A DNA stretch of 64,000 bases from Ptiloglossa arizonensis (lineage: Eukaryota; Arthropoda; Insecta; Hymenoptera; Colletidae). The stretch covers positions 28,662,543 through 28,726,542 of the forward strand of contig NC_135048.1 of the NCBI RefSeq assembly GCF_051014685.1. The letters are read 5' to 3'. Position numbers and translations under genes: made by a program. A model generated the notes under the pieces. That model saw only the letters and a program-made list of their open reading frames with translations. It was not told where the DNA came from and did no database searches. Positions 19,111 to 31,210 of the stretch are shown here, piece after piece; position 1 is the first letter of the stretch, and the number at the start of each line of letters is the position of its first letter.

Positions 19111-20690
19111 ACTATGAGTAAGTAGAATGTGGAGAAAATTTTCTCTCAGTATCGGTGGCTGACTGAAACATCCGACCAAATACGACTCGCGATTTCTCCC
19201 GAGACCGATCTTTCTTTCTCCCTAGAATACATACTCGTGAAATATTAAAAATCATTTTTCTCAAAATCAACGAATGGTAACGAAAAATTTCCCTCTACAC
19301 TTTCGATTCGTTCCCTCGCTTAGAACACGACTACACCGAATTTCCGCCAATTACCATTTACCAAAAATTAAAATAAAAAGAAATAGAAAAAAATTCACTT
19401 TATTTCCAAAAAAAAAAGAAAGAAAGAAACAAAGGAATGCAATACACGTTTCGTACTTTCGAGCAACAGAGTGTGTAACGAACGTCCTTAATTCTCGATC
19501 GTTGCGTAATCGCGGGAAAGTTGTTCTACGAAATTTCTCGTTCGGCCGAAAGGTATTCGTCGCTGGCGCGCTCAATTTCAAAATCTATTTCAAAATCCAA
19601 TTTGTCCCATCGGTAGCACGCGGAGGACATACTTCAACGTAAACGTTCCGCCAACGTAGCTCGACGAAGATCGTAGTAACAAATTACAGGTGTTGTTGAT
19701 TACCAACGAATCGGGTCTCCAATCTCTACGGATCGACCCTTTGCGCTCGAAAGACGACTCTCGGTCGCCGTGCATTCAACAGAGTGACTCACGTTCCGTA
19801 TCGTGCATTAAGAAATTGCAACAATGTTCACGTTACGTCTTGTTAAATGTAAAAATGTACGCGAAATAAATTCGAGCCAACACACCACAGAGCTGAGAAA
19901 TTTATATTCGAAAGTAGGTGTAATTTTTATTTCAAGAAATCATTTTTATTTGCGATTAATATAACAGGATAAACTTCAACTCTCATTAACCTTGACAGAA
20001 TTATAAAATTTAAATTTATTGATACTAAACCCCCATACAAAGGAGCGATTCTTCGTCACTGAAGAATCTTGGGTTCATTTTTTCCTGGAAAGAATGCATT
20101 TTGACTATAATTGGGTATAACATGTAATTGGGTACACAGAGAGTTTAAAAGGTGGAGACACCCCTTATTTTTTATCATATTCGATCGTGGTACCCCCGAT
20201 CGTAAAAATGGTCCGGTCCTTTAACGAAGACAACGATCCGGTAAATAAATAGGCATTGTTCGAATAGTTGGTCGTTCCAGCCACGAGGAGCGTAGAAAAA
20301 GCCTCGAATCATTCACGACACGCTCTAGCCCTCCGAATCAGCGATGCGTTTCGGGTATTAACCTCTTCCGGAAGCGGCTCGAGCTTGAGCCAAGGCCACG
20401 GTTACGTTTCATGATTATTCCACGCGCAAACCTTCGGGACCCCTTCTTTCCCAACCCGTGGCCATCGCTCTTTGTATCGTTCAAGGTCCGGTGAACTTGA
20501 TGAAACTGGCTTCTCGGCGGCTGAATTCCGCGCGAAGACGCAGCGCAAGTATGTGTCGTGTGACAAAGGGATTTTTAACTATTTCGATGCTAACGACTAG
20601 GTAGAGCATAGTCGTTTAAGAGCGCTGGGTCTCCTATCGGTGACTGTGGTCGTTTCGTTGAGATTTGTAACTGATTGGCAACTTTGGTCA
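19111..20690. other. unique sequence with one possible piggyBac-type left end
   Basis: No gene is recognised. At about 19737 CCCTTTGCGCTCGAAAGACG resembles the piggyBac-type terminus seen at 10686 and 42256, but no matching right end or TTAA was found. The stretch at 20300-20560 is GC-richer than its surroundings. Confidence 0.4.
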
Positions 20691-20694
20691 AGGT

Positions 20695-21312
20695 GATTGG
20701 TGGCAATAGGGACTACTCGGCGCTCAAAGTGACTTTGAGAGACACTGCTTGGTGCTCCAAGTGTCTACCTGATGCTCAAAGTGATTAACGTGGTGTCAAA
20801 CGTGGCTAGTTAGGGTTTGAAGTGACTATCTTGGTGGTAATGGTGACTATTTCGCGCTCAAAGTGACTACTCGATGCTCAAAGTGATTACCTTGGTGTGA
20901 AACGTGGCTACTTAGAGTTTAAAGTGACTATCTCGGTGGCAATGGTGACTACTCGGTGCTCAAAGTGACTACTTGGTGCTTGAAATGTCTACTCGATGCT
21001 CAAAGTGATTAGCTTGGTGTCAAGCGTGACTATTCAGTGTTTAAAATGATTATTTTGGTGACAATGGTGACTATTTGGTGCTCAAAGTGACTACTCAATG
21101 TTTAAAGTGATTACCTCGATGCTCAAAGTGATTATCTTAGTGGCAAACGAGACTGCTTAGTGTTCAAAGTGACTACCTCGATGACGAAAGTAACTACTTA
21201 GTACTCAAAGTGATTACTCGGTACTCAAAGTGATTACTCAGTACTCAAAGTGACTACTCAGTGTTCAAAGTGACTACTCGATGCTCAAAGTGACTACTCG
21301 GTGCTCAAACTG
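20695..21312. repeat. minisatellite, about 30 units of about 20 bp
   Basis: The unit is close to TACTCGGTGCTCAAAGTGAC. The last several copies are an exact 20-bp register, while earlier ones vary (GGCAATGGTGACTA, GTCAAACGTGGCTA), giving a partial higher-order pattern of about 100 bp. Confidence 0.92.
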
Positions 21313-21575
21313 ACCCCCACTAGCATCCATACAGGCCCAAATACGTCGTACCATCGATTCTTAGATATGTTCGAATAAAGTGTTGCACAAATTTGACACA
21401 ATCCTTCGTTAACACGTAGTATTTGAACATTCTCAATCGAAATTCTGTAGACTATTAATTTCAAATATCCCCATAGGTAAAAATCGACTTGGATTTCCAT
21501 ACGGAAGACAAGGTAGCCAGGAAACTAGACATGGCCTACTCATTTCCTAAAAAATCAGCGATCGAAGTAGTTTTT
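21303..21575 (-). pseudogene. decayed DDE transposase C-terminal fragment
   Basis: The minus strand encodes DFYLWGYLKLIVYRISIENV, followed after a frameshift by SMVRRIWACMDASGGQFEH. Upstream, in another frame, is a damaged version of the W-P-P-R-S-P-D-L-N-P block. This order is characteristic of the C-terminal catalytic part of Tc1/mariner-like (DDE superfamily) transposases common in insects. At least two frameshifts and in-frame stops are present and no N-terminal half is seen, so it is a dead remnant. It abuts the 20-bp minisatellite. Confidence 0.75.
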
Positions 21576-22500
21576 TTAATCTAGCTTGTCACCTGATTTC
21601 ACTACGAACACTGTGCCAATATTTATATACGTTTTACGTATCTGGTACGTGGAAAGGATCATTGTAATAACAGAAAATGAGCCGCACCCTGGAAACAAAG
21701 TTGCATCGTGTTTACATAAACTTCCATTCCTTATTTTCCTGTCTAGAATCCATATACCCTTCTCGTATGCTAGTAAACACACACTGTACAGTGATGCCTT
21801 TGTTACGTCAATCGACGACCACCACTGCACAGCAGAGACTGCTCCGTAACGTCTGTGAACTAAAAACTATACCCACACAGGATCCAGGTTGGAGCGTTCG
21901 GGCAATGGAACTATCTTTGAGTCCACCGACGAGTGAACCACTCTGTACGTGTCTTGAAATCAACGAGAGGAGAGACACTGTTCCAAGCAACTCTGACCCA
22001 CTTGGGAACAACGTTGAATCGACTGGTTTCAGCCAGCAGAGGCGTTATGCCATTCGAAGAACGATCATCGTCGTCATCGTCCAACGCTTTGGGTCACCGC
22101 GGAAACCATAAACTCCCCCCCTCACGACGAACGATGGGTGCCAGGTTACGCTCGATATTTATTACGTCTGCGAGATGTTTAATAACACGGCTATCTTATC
22201 GTGGCTGACGTACAAGGTGTTCCGAAAATCAATCCCTCGCTTTAATTGGCACGATACGATTGCGTTTGCTTTTATACCGTTCACGAAGTAAATTCGACAG
22301 GTGGGGGGGAGGAGAGAATTTGTCAACGTACACGAGAATACAGCGAACCGACGATAAACATCGTTAATCTTTAATCTTGAAGCCAATTAGCGAGCTAAAG
22401 CTGCACTCCGAGTCTTTCGGTTGAAAATGTCCCGAGTGTACGAAAAACTAGTCTCCAACATTGTTGCAACACGAGAGGATTAAAAGAGTAACGGGGCAAC
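21576..22500. other. unique sequence, no gene seen
   Basis: Open frames up to 144 codons (plus 21677-22111) lack recognisable domains. AAGGTGTTCCGAAAATCAAT near 22215 resembles a common transposon-end sequence, but no partner was found. Confidence 0.45.
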
Positions 22501-22504
22501 CGGT

Positions 22505-23195
22505 ACAGCATTTGTTAAAGTGGCTTTAATTAAGAAGAGAACGATATTTTGCGAGGATGCGAGGGATCGAAGAAGATTCGAGGAAAAATGTCCACTGGGG
22601 ATGGAATACGTGTTTTTTTAGTAGAAAAAAAACTATTATTGTGGATCGAGAGAGTCGCATCTGTTATGGTAGCTTTAATCGATGGAAAAGTTATGTATTG
22701 CAAGGAAGCGTGGGTCGAGAAAGACCCATGACGAAAAATGACCACAAGAGATGATAACACGAGTTTGGAATAGCATGCGTGTTTTTAACTTTATAGTAGA
22801 TCGTGAGAGTCATATCTGTTATAGTAACTTTAATCGATGGAAAAGTTATGTATTACAAGGAAGCGTGGGTCGAGAAAGACCCACGACGAAAAATGACCAC
22901 AAGAGATGATAGCACGAGGTTGAAACGGAATGCGTGTTTTTAATTTTATAAAAGATTGTGAGAGTCGCATCTATTATGGTAACTTTAATCGATGGAAAAG
23001 TTATATATTATAAGAAAGCGTGGGTCGAGATAGACCCACGACGAAAAATGACCACAAGAGATGATAACGCGAGTTTTTAACTTTACGACGAGAGATCCAG
23101 TTGCGCTTGTTATAGTAGCTCTAATTAAGAGAGGAATGTTATATTACGAGGACACGATGGGTCGAGAAAGATCCGAGGAACGCAGCCAACGTTGG
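22505..23195. repeat. tandem array, four to five copies of about 155 bp with palindrome
   Basis: Palindromes lie at 22712-22727, 22867-22882 and 23022-23037 (exact 155-bp spacing). A decayed one lies at 23159-23174 (GATCC in place of GACCC). Each unit also has TAACTTTAATCGATGGAAAA and CGAAAAATGACCACAAGAGA. In the third copy the palindrome extends to CGTGGGTC..GACCCACG (8-bp stem). A first diverged unit begins near 22505. Confidence 0.9.
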
Positions 23196-23559
23196 TTTAT
23201 AATGCATACGGTTGCAACAAGTACTAAAAGACACGTTTTCCAGGCTATTTGATACGCAAAAGTGGTGACATCGATCGGTCGCTCGGATCGCTCAGCTCGA
23301 CAATCTCCGAGATTACTTTCTTTGGGGTTTCTTAACCGTTTCGACGACTATGTATTTATCTTGGCTTAGAAAGTCGTTGAGGGCGAGTGGTATAACGCCC
23401 ATGGGTACCGAGACTTTCGCCTATAATTGATCAGGGAATCACGAACCATAAATTCACTCTGGTACCCAACTGTACCACGAGGTTTTACTTGGATATAGAT
23501 CTCTCGTCGTATTCGAATCACCGAGGATGGTTATGGGGAACACTAAATCCAAGTTCTCT

Positions 23560-24195
23560 ACTATGTGGACAGTAATTTTGATAATTTCTCCACTCTAGTT
23601 TTCTACGACATTCAGATTTCAAAATTTTAATGGATAGTAGAATATGGGAATAATTTCTTGTGGTCACCCTATATGTTATATACACCCTACCATATTCAGA
23701 TTTTAAAATTTTAATCGACATTAGAATATGGGAGAAATTTTTTAGGGTCACCTTATATATCATTGAAAATTTTTTTGGTAATTTTCTCTTTTTACCATAC
23801 CTTAGTTTTCCACGATTGGTGTAAATTTTCTATAATATTTAGATTTGAAAATCTTACGAGACATCGAACACAAAGGACTACTTTTTAACGGACACCCTAT
23901 ATCTCGTAGAAAGCAACTTCAGTAATTTTCTTTCTTTATCGTATTTTACTTCTCCACAATCGACACAAATTTTCCCCAATATTTAAATTTGAAAATCTTA
24001 GAAGATATCAAATGCAAAGAACTAGTTTTTAACGGACACCCTATACTTCACAGACATCAAATTCAATAATTTTCTCTCTTTACCGAACTTTACTTCTCCA
24101 TAATCGACACAAGTGTTCCCCAATATTCAAATTTAAAAATCTCACGAGACATCGAACGCAAAACACGAGATTAATTTTTCGAGGACACCCAGTAC
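23560..24195. repeat. degenerate tandem array, about five copies of about 120 bp
   Basis: Recurring pieces are CACCCTATAT or CACCTTATAT, AATTTTCTCTTTTTACC, and ATATTTAGATTTGAAAATCTTA with GACATCGAACACAAA. Copies are diverged but ordered. Confidence 0.75.
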
Positions 24196-25035
24196 TCCCG
24201 TGCAGTATTCACCGGCGGCTGTTTCAACCTCGTCGTGCGATTAGGTTCCCGATCGTGTCAATGCGCAAACTCCGCGTCCCCGTAACCACGGGGCCAACAG
24301 GTTGACGAACAGGGAGCCCACGGATCCCGCGTGCTACGAGAAAAACACGGTGATCCTCGGGATCCTCGGGACACGCCAGCTCGGCTCCGCTTCGGGAAGC
24401 GAGGAAAGAACGGTTGGAGAGGCTACTCAATTCACGGCACAGTTTTCAATGGAGTTACAGCGGGAGAGCCCGTTGCCGCAGAAGTCATTAGTGCCCTCGA
24501 ACAGGAAGCGCTGAAACGAACGCCTAAATGGAAATCACGGTGATTGCGTTTGAAAAGGGGTGAAAAAAAAATGGGGTTGAAGCTTGACACACACACACAC
24601 ACATATACATACACACAGAGAGTAAGAGAGTAAGAGAGAGAGTTCGGAGAGCGTTTGATTTTGGCAAGGGTTGGGAAACAATGCCCGTAGAACATTGTCG
24701 TAGGTGAGAGAGAAGAGGGGTTGGGGATACGTTCCTGGAAGTGTGACTCACTGTTGAATACGTAAGGTTTCCGCCGGCGGCTTACAAATCCGTGCTACAA
24801 TACGAGCCTATTGATTCCACTCTCTCTCATTCTGTCTCCCTCTCTCTTCGTTCTGTACTCGAGTATCCACGGCGTGGAGAAGAATCTGGCACGAGTCGAC
24901 CGTGACAATCGTTGCCAGATTTTTCGAAAACCCTCTCCTGGTGGCCGTTATCCGTCCTTAATGGCTCGCCACGACTGTTCGATTTTTCGTGTATCGCTGT
25001 GTACGTCGCCGGCGAGGGAAACCGTGCGATCGTTT
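24196..25035. other. unique sequence with (AC)n/(AG)n microsatellite
   Basis: A GC-richer block at 24200-24560 is followed by (CA)n and (GA)n tracts at about 24586-24645 and a CT-rich tract at 24820-24850. No gene is recognised. Confidence 0.45.
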
Positions 25036-25880
25036 TCGTCGACGGTGGCGACCGTTCTCGGGTCTATTTTGACCCATTGTGTTCCGATAAGTTTTTTTTT
25101 CTTTCTTTTCTTGAGATTAAAGCTATTGTGGTCGAGGATATATAGGATAATTTGGTATTGTTTTGGTTGTTCTGTCGCTATGGTATACTTTGGGTATTCT
25201 TTCACGGGTCTTTTTCGACCCATTGGAATTATGTATCATCGAAGATTCGTGATTCTAATTCATTTGGTTGCAGAGGAACATTTTTCATGTTTTCTTTGTC
25301 AATAATTTTCTTACGTCGCTGGTACGTCAGCGGTGACATGGTCCTCGGGTCTATTTTGACCCGTTGTGTTCCGATAATTTTTTTTCATTCTTTTTTGTTG
25401 AGATTAAAGCTATTGTGGTGGAGGATATATAGGATGATTTGATATCGTCTTGGTCATTCTGTCGCTATGGTATACTTCGGGTATTCTGTCACGGGTCTTT
25501 TTCGACCCAATGGAATTTTGTATTATCGAAGATTCGCGATTCTAATTCCTCTGGTTGCAGAGGAACATTTTTCATGTTTTCTTTACCGATAATTTTCTAA
25601 CGTCGACGGTGACACGGTCCTCGGGTCTATTTTGACCCATTGTGTTGCGATATTTTTTTTTTTTTTGGAGATTAAAGCTATTGTAGTAGAGGATATATCG
25701 AATAATTTAGTATCGTCTTGGTCGTCCTGTCGCGTCAGAAAGTGAGAAACTCGAGTTCTGTATACTTGGGGTATTCTTTCACGGGTCTTTTTCGACCCAT
25801 TGGAATTTTGTATCATCGAAAATTCGCGATTATAATTCCCTGCTTGCAGAGGAACATTTCTCATGTTTTCTTTACCGATA
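25036..25880. repeat. tandem array, three copies of about 285 bp with alternating palindromes
   Basis: Type A GGGTCTATTTTGACCC is at 25060, 25347 and 25623. Type B GGGTCTTTTTCGACCC is at 25206, 25493 and 25783. GAGATTAAAGCTATTGT follows each type A copy. Its complement is the TAGCTTTAAT block of the 22.5-23.2 kb array, so the two arrays are inverted relatives. Confidence 0.92.
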
Positions 25881-26640
25881 ATTTTCTTACGACTTTTATC
25901 GATTTTTATTTTCAGAATTATTTATTTTATTATTTGGAACTTTTCGTCTATTTTTTTTCGAGAAATTCATGACCCTTCGATACCGAAATGTCCCTCAGTC
26001 CCTGGCTCCTGATCACTTCTCACGTTTTTCTTGTTTTATCGGTTTGCAATTTTATATCAATTCCTACGTGAAATTCACCGAGCGATCTTCCACTGGCAAA
26101 ATGTTTTCTACTTCCTGGTCCGAGGAAGCATTTCTCACGTCTTCCTTCTTTTATTAAAGAGTTATAATTTATCAATTTTTTTAGCAGAGATTCATGACCT
26201 TTTTCTGCTGAAACGTTCCCCACTCCTGGTCTAAAAATCATTTCTCACAATCTCCTTCTTTTATCGAGTTGCAATTTTTTATCAGTTCCAACGAATAATG
26301 CACGAAGCATCGTTTCAATACCGAAATGTCCAAAGAAGTATTTCTCAAATTTTCTTTCTTTAATCGACAATTCTTTTTACAATGTTCGATCAATATTTAC
26401 GATATTATTACAATCTTTCATCAATGCTTCCAAAAAATTTATCTAACAACCTTCAACGTCAAAATAACCGCCTCGATCCGAAAAGCCATGTTTCACGTTT
26501 TTCTTTTACCGACATATTTTATAATATTCGATCAATATTTCCCATTTCGTTACAATTTCTCAATTCTACCAAAAGATTCACCCAGCGACTTCCAACGTCA
26601 AAATATTCCCCACTCCCCAAAAAGAATTTATTACTTTCTT
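25881..26640. repeat. degenerate tandem array, about six copies of about 120 bp
   Basis: Recurring pieces are TTTCTCACGTTTTTCTT, TTCATGACC with CTGAAACGTTCCCCACT, and CGATCAATATTTACGA. The array follows directly on the palindrome array. Confidence 0.7.
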
Positions 26641-28400
26641 ATTAAGAAAAAACAAATTTATTGCTTTCTTATTAAAAAAAAATTTATTGCTTTCTTCCCT
26701 TCGTCGAGTAAGTTCGGGTGTACTTCTCCACACAGAGACGAGAGATCGATCTCTCCCCCGTAGACCCTCGACGCTCGCTTTAACGCTAAAAAAACCGAGA
26801 AACGACGGTAACACGAGCACCCCAGTTTTCCACACGGTCGTCGGGAGAATTACGTCCAGCCACGGACGGAATTGGCGGAAAGCCCGAGCTTCGATTACCG
26901 ACAACCCACCGTACACCGCCGCGTAATCAGTGATATAAGAACCATTAGGTAAGAGATATTTCGTTACCAAATCCCTCGCAACGCGGTCGTGAAAACGGGT
27001 TTTACCGTAGGAACAAGAGGTTCAACGAACCTCACGAAGCGTGCTCGTTTGACTTTCAAAACGGTCCGCGTGGCTCTGTTCCGACTACTATCTGCGCGCA
27101 ACTTTAACGTTTGCCGCGCATGCGCGTGGCTCTCGTTCGCGTCGTCGCGCGTCGGTATCGGTTCGCCTTTCCCGCAGAACGTGATGCCCTCTCGAACTGG
27201 ATCGATCGTTTCGGCGGGTGTCGCGCGGAAATTTCGATGCCACCGGTGTACACGCTTGCGGCTTCTAAGAGGACGCGAAAACCTGGCCGACCAACCGTCG
27301 AGCACCAACTTTCCATTTTACGGTCTCGTTACTGTAGAGAGAAGAAGAAGAAGTCACGGTGTAAAACTTCTAACGCGCAGTCTTTCGGGAAACTACTTCG
27401 TTCTCCTATTCGTTTTCTTTTTGCTTGTTCATAATCAAACCATCGAGTACAATCACTGACACGTCGCCCTTTCGACGTTGCCAATAACGGGGAATAAGAA
27501 TAATAAAGAACTTTGTTTATATCTACTCGATCGTTTCTTAACGCAAAGATTAACACTACTCGTTCCACACGTGCACGCGCTACTCGCGATCCTCGACTCT
27601 CAGTCGTACCACCTGTTCAACCTCACATACGCTATTGCCAACTCCGAATCCATAACCTAATTTACACCTAACCTTACGATCACTCTTTCGTACAATATTT
27701 GTATCCACTCTCACAATACGTTCAATGAAAACAATCCCATAGCCATCGGTGATGAGATCACGAGTTTCAATAGAACATCGGTTAGAGATCTCCGATGAGG
27801 AAGAGAAATCGTTCGAATGCGCAACGCGCGTTTCTGGACTCGTGGTAACTTTTTGTCGCTAATAGCGTTCTCTACCGGCTGTCGACTTCCGCTTGTGTTC
27901 GCGCGCGCGCTCATTGTGTGGCTGTGGAGCTCCCCCCACTGTGAAAGATCGATGTAACGCAGACATCAAACGGTCTCGAATCGGAGCATGCATCCGCCGC
28001 CAACCGTTTTATCGTTTCGCATTGTCACAACGATCGCGCGAGAAACCTTGATAACGCGCGCGCTGGGACGATATCGCTAGCTCGCTGGGTTGGTTGGTTG
28101 CGCGGCGTTGCTGTCCCGCTGTTGCCGCGGTGGTTCTGTCTCGATAACGCGCGCTTTTAGTTTCTATGACACGCGCGCATCTCGTCCACTGTCCCGCGAA
28201 TATTCAATTCCACGCGTTACCGTTTGCCGATCGACTGCGACGCGTTCGACACTGCTCGTTTCTAAATTGACGCGGAACGCGCGATTCCGTGAACGGAGGA
28301 TCTCGATCGGGGATCGGAAAGACTCGTGCCGATACGGGTGGAATTTTTTACGAATTTGACGAGTAGATCGAGTTCGCGTAATAGAGGTAGGGGTAGTTCA
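26641..28400. promoter_or_regulatory. GC/CpG-rich unique block, candidate regulatory or alternative first-exon region
   Basis: CpG is dense at 26710-27350 and most of all at 27890-28380 (many CGCG). Several overlapping open frames (up to 156 codons, plus 26989-27459) have no recognisable domain. Promoter function is inferred only from composition and from its position in a putative large intron. Confidence 0.3.
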
Positions 28401-28429
28401 TCGATTACCTTTGGTGTGGTAAAGGTTTG

Positions 28430-29050
28430 TAAGTTGATATGGGATTAATACTTAGGTTATGAGTTGTGAATATGTAGAGTACTGAAATATTGAAAAAAAT
28501 TCTCTTTTTAAATAGATGGAGTTTAATATCGGAAAAGTGACAGCAAAGAGATAATAAATGGAGATATTTTTATGAGGATTGTATTACCATATTCGAATAC
28601 TCTAACGTAGAATTATTTAGGTAATGAGTTGTAAAAATACAGAGTATTTAAATATTGATAGAAATTCTCTATTTTCGTTTTAAATAAATGGAGTTCAATA
28701 TCGAAAGAGTGACATCAAAGAGATAATAAATGGAGATATTTTTACGAGAATTGTATTAATATTTTTCCATATTCGAATACTCTAACATAGAATTATTTAG
28801 GTGATGTAACTATTGCAAAACTATAGGATCTTGAGAATTTTCCTCGTTTCTATTAAAATAAATAAAGTTTGATATCAGAAGAATGGTATCGAAGAGACGA
28901 TCAATGGGAAATATTTTTATAAAAATTGTAATTTACTAGACTCTCCCATATATTTAACAAGAATTATTATTTATTCAACGTAGCTAATTTTCTTCATTTC
29001 TATTTAAATATACAAAGTTTAATATCGGTATCGCTGTTAAATATTCTCGA
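28430..29050. repeat. tandem array, three to four copies of about 170-180 bp
   Basis: TTAGGTTATGAGTTGT, TTAGGTAATGAGTTGT and TTAGGTGATGTAACT occur near 28452, 28617 and 28798. GAGATAATAAATGGAGATAT and CATATTCGAATACTCTAAC recur between them. A decayed fourth unit trails to 29050. Confidence 0.85.
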
Positions 29051-30210
29051 AATATTACACAGTTACGTATAATTATTGTAAAATATAATGAAACGACTAT
29101 TTCGTCGAAACGCTACTTCGCAAGACCTATTTTTAACGCGATTCGAACTCACCAACAACGACAACGGAGCATAAATATGTTTCGTTTTCATTTTCGTTCG
29201 TAGCAGATGTTTGTGCAACTTGAGCAACGCTCGGCCGTAGTTTGTATAATAGGTAAAAGTTTGCTAAATCGTACATCGTGGAAAATTACGTTCCGTTAAA
29301 TGGAGTTCTACCTTTTGCCCTTTATCTTCGAGAAAGAGGTAGTTGGTGAAATTTTAACCGTTTAAAATGTTTATAAAAAAAAAAAAATAATAAAAAAACA
29401 ATTCGAAATATCGTAGTTTCGTCCAATACGAGAAAAATTGTTGTCATTAAATGCAACGAGCGATCTTTTCGTGTTTATCGTACATGGAAATACCATGGTT
29501 CGCTCTACCGTTTCGTGCATTACTATAACTCACCCCCCCCCCCCAAACCATGTTGCCTTATCAACCTTCTACTCCTTCGAGCGCAGAGTAAACGCGTTGA
29601 CCGATAAACTCCACCGACGATAACTTCCTTTTATTCCATTTTTTTATTTCTTCGCCTTTGTATTTTCCTTATTGTATTTTTAATATTTTAAGCGGGTGTA
29701 ACATCTCACGTTACAAAAAAATTGAGAACGCAAAATAATGCACTCGTATTATTCCATGGAAAAATAAAATTTGCATTGTGCTTCGAGTGTATTGTTTTTA
29801 GGGTTAGGTTAACAACTTGTGCGTGTATGTGTGTGTGTGTGTGTGTATACACCTCGAACAGTCAACGTGTAACTTATTATCTCTCCGCATCTGTGCATTA
29901 TTTTCTGTCTTTGTCCACCGAATACTTCACGATCTTTTGTATACTATTCCGGCGCAATAAAAACGCATTACAATTATATTACTATTATTATTCGTCCTGG
30001 ATGGTTTGCTCTTGTCCCGGACGGTGTATATATACGCTGTTCCCATTGTCTCTGAACCTCGCCTACGTTTCCCCACTTCGATAAGCGAACCGAGATTACA
30101 GATCCGCGTGCAGATGTTTGAGGATCGCTTTCGCCACCGAATAGAATTTACCTTCCAATGCACGATCAATGCCAACCGTTGGAGAGGTAACTCGAAAACG
30201 AGATTGAGGC
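29051..30210. other. unique sequence with (GT)n microsatellite
   Basis: A C10 run lies near 29534, (GT)n at 29825-29847 and a TTA run near 29968. No gene is recognised. Confidence 0.45.
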
Positions 30211-30214
30211 AACG

Positions 30215-31210
30215 ATGTACTGTGCGCAGCTGAGAAGTTGACCCATGGAGGGAACTGCGAATCGTATTGGTTCAGATTCGTTTTAGGTGGTTTTCGAAGA
30301 TGCGTAAATAAGTTAAAATTACTCGACCAATATGAATCGACTTAAATAGAAAAAAAGGTCGATGTAGTGTGCGCAGCTGAGAAGTTTACATACGGAGGGA
30401 ACTGCGAATCGTATTGGTTCGGATTCGTTTTAGGTGGTCTTTGAAGATGTGTAAATAAGTTAAAATTACTCGACCAATATGAGTCGACTTAAATAGAAAA
30501 AAAGGTCGATGTACTGTGCGCAGCTGAGAAGTTTACATACGGAGGGAACTGCGAATTGTATTGGTCCGGATTCGTTTTAGGTGGTTTTCCAAGATGCATA
30601 AATAAGTTAAAATTACTCGATCAATATGAGTCGACTTAAATAGGAAAAAAGGTCAATGTAGTGTGCGCAGCTGAAAAGTTTACTTACGGAGAGAACTGCG
30701 AATTGTATTGGTCCGGATTCGTTTTAGGTGGTTTTCCAAGATGCATAAATAAGTTAAAATTACTCGATCAATATGAGTCGACTTAAATAGGAAAAAAGGT
30801 CAATGTAGTGTGCGCAGCTGAAAAGTTTACTTACGGAGAGAACTGCGAATCGTATTGGTTCGGATTCGTTTTAGGTGATTTTCCAAGATGCGTAAATAAG
30901 TTAAAATTACTTGACCAATATGAGTCGACTTAAATAGAAAAAAAGGTCGATGTACTGTGCGCAGCTGAGAAGTTTACATACGGAGGGAACTGTGAATCGT
31001 ATTTGTTCAGATACGTTTTAGGTGGTGTTCGAAGATGCGTAAATAAGTTACAATTATTCAATCAATAACGAAGTCGATAAGTCGACTTAAATAGAAAAAA
31101 AGCTCGATGTACTGTGCGCAGTTGAGAAGTTTACCTACGGATGAAATTTCGACTCGTATTGGGTCAGATGCTTTAGTCAGCCTTCGAAGATCCGTAAATA
31201 AACTAAAATT
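30215..31210. repeat. tandem array, seven copies, exact 147-bp period
   Basis: TGTGCGCAG starts at 30221, 30368, 30515, 30662, 30809, 30956 and 31113, giving five intervals of exactly 147 bp and a last one of 157. The unit includes GAGAAGTTTACATACGGAGG, TTCGTTTTAGGTGG, AAGATGCGTAAATAAGTTAA and GAGTCGACTTAAATAG. Copies are highly similar, so the array is fairly young. Confidence 0.95.

Noticed and set aside
19737..19790. piggyBac-type left end CCCTTTGCGCTCG
   Set aside because: No TTAA directly before it and no right end downstream, so it is not called as an element.
20695..21312. Regular short repeats that could suggest a CRISPR array
   Set aside because: The units are contiguous with no unique spacers, and the genome is eukaryotic. 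The same applies to 62735-63465.
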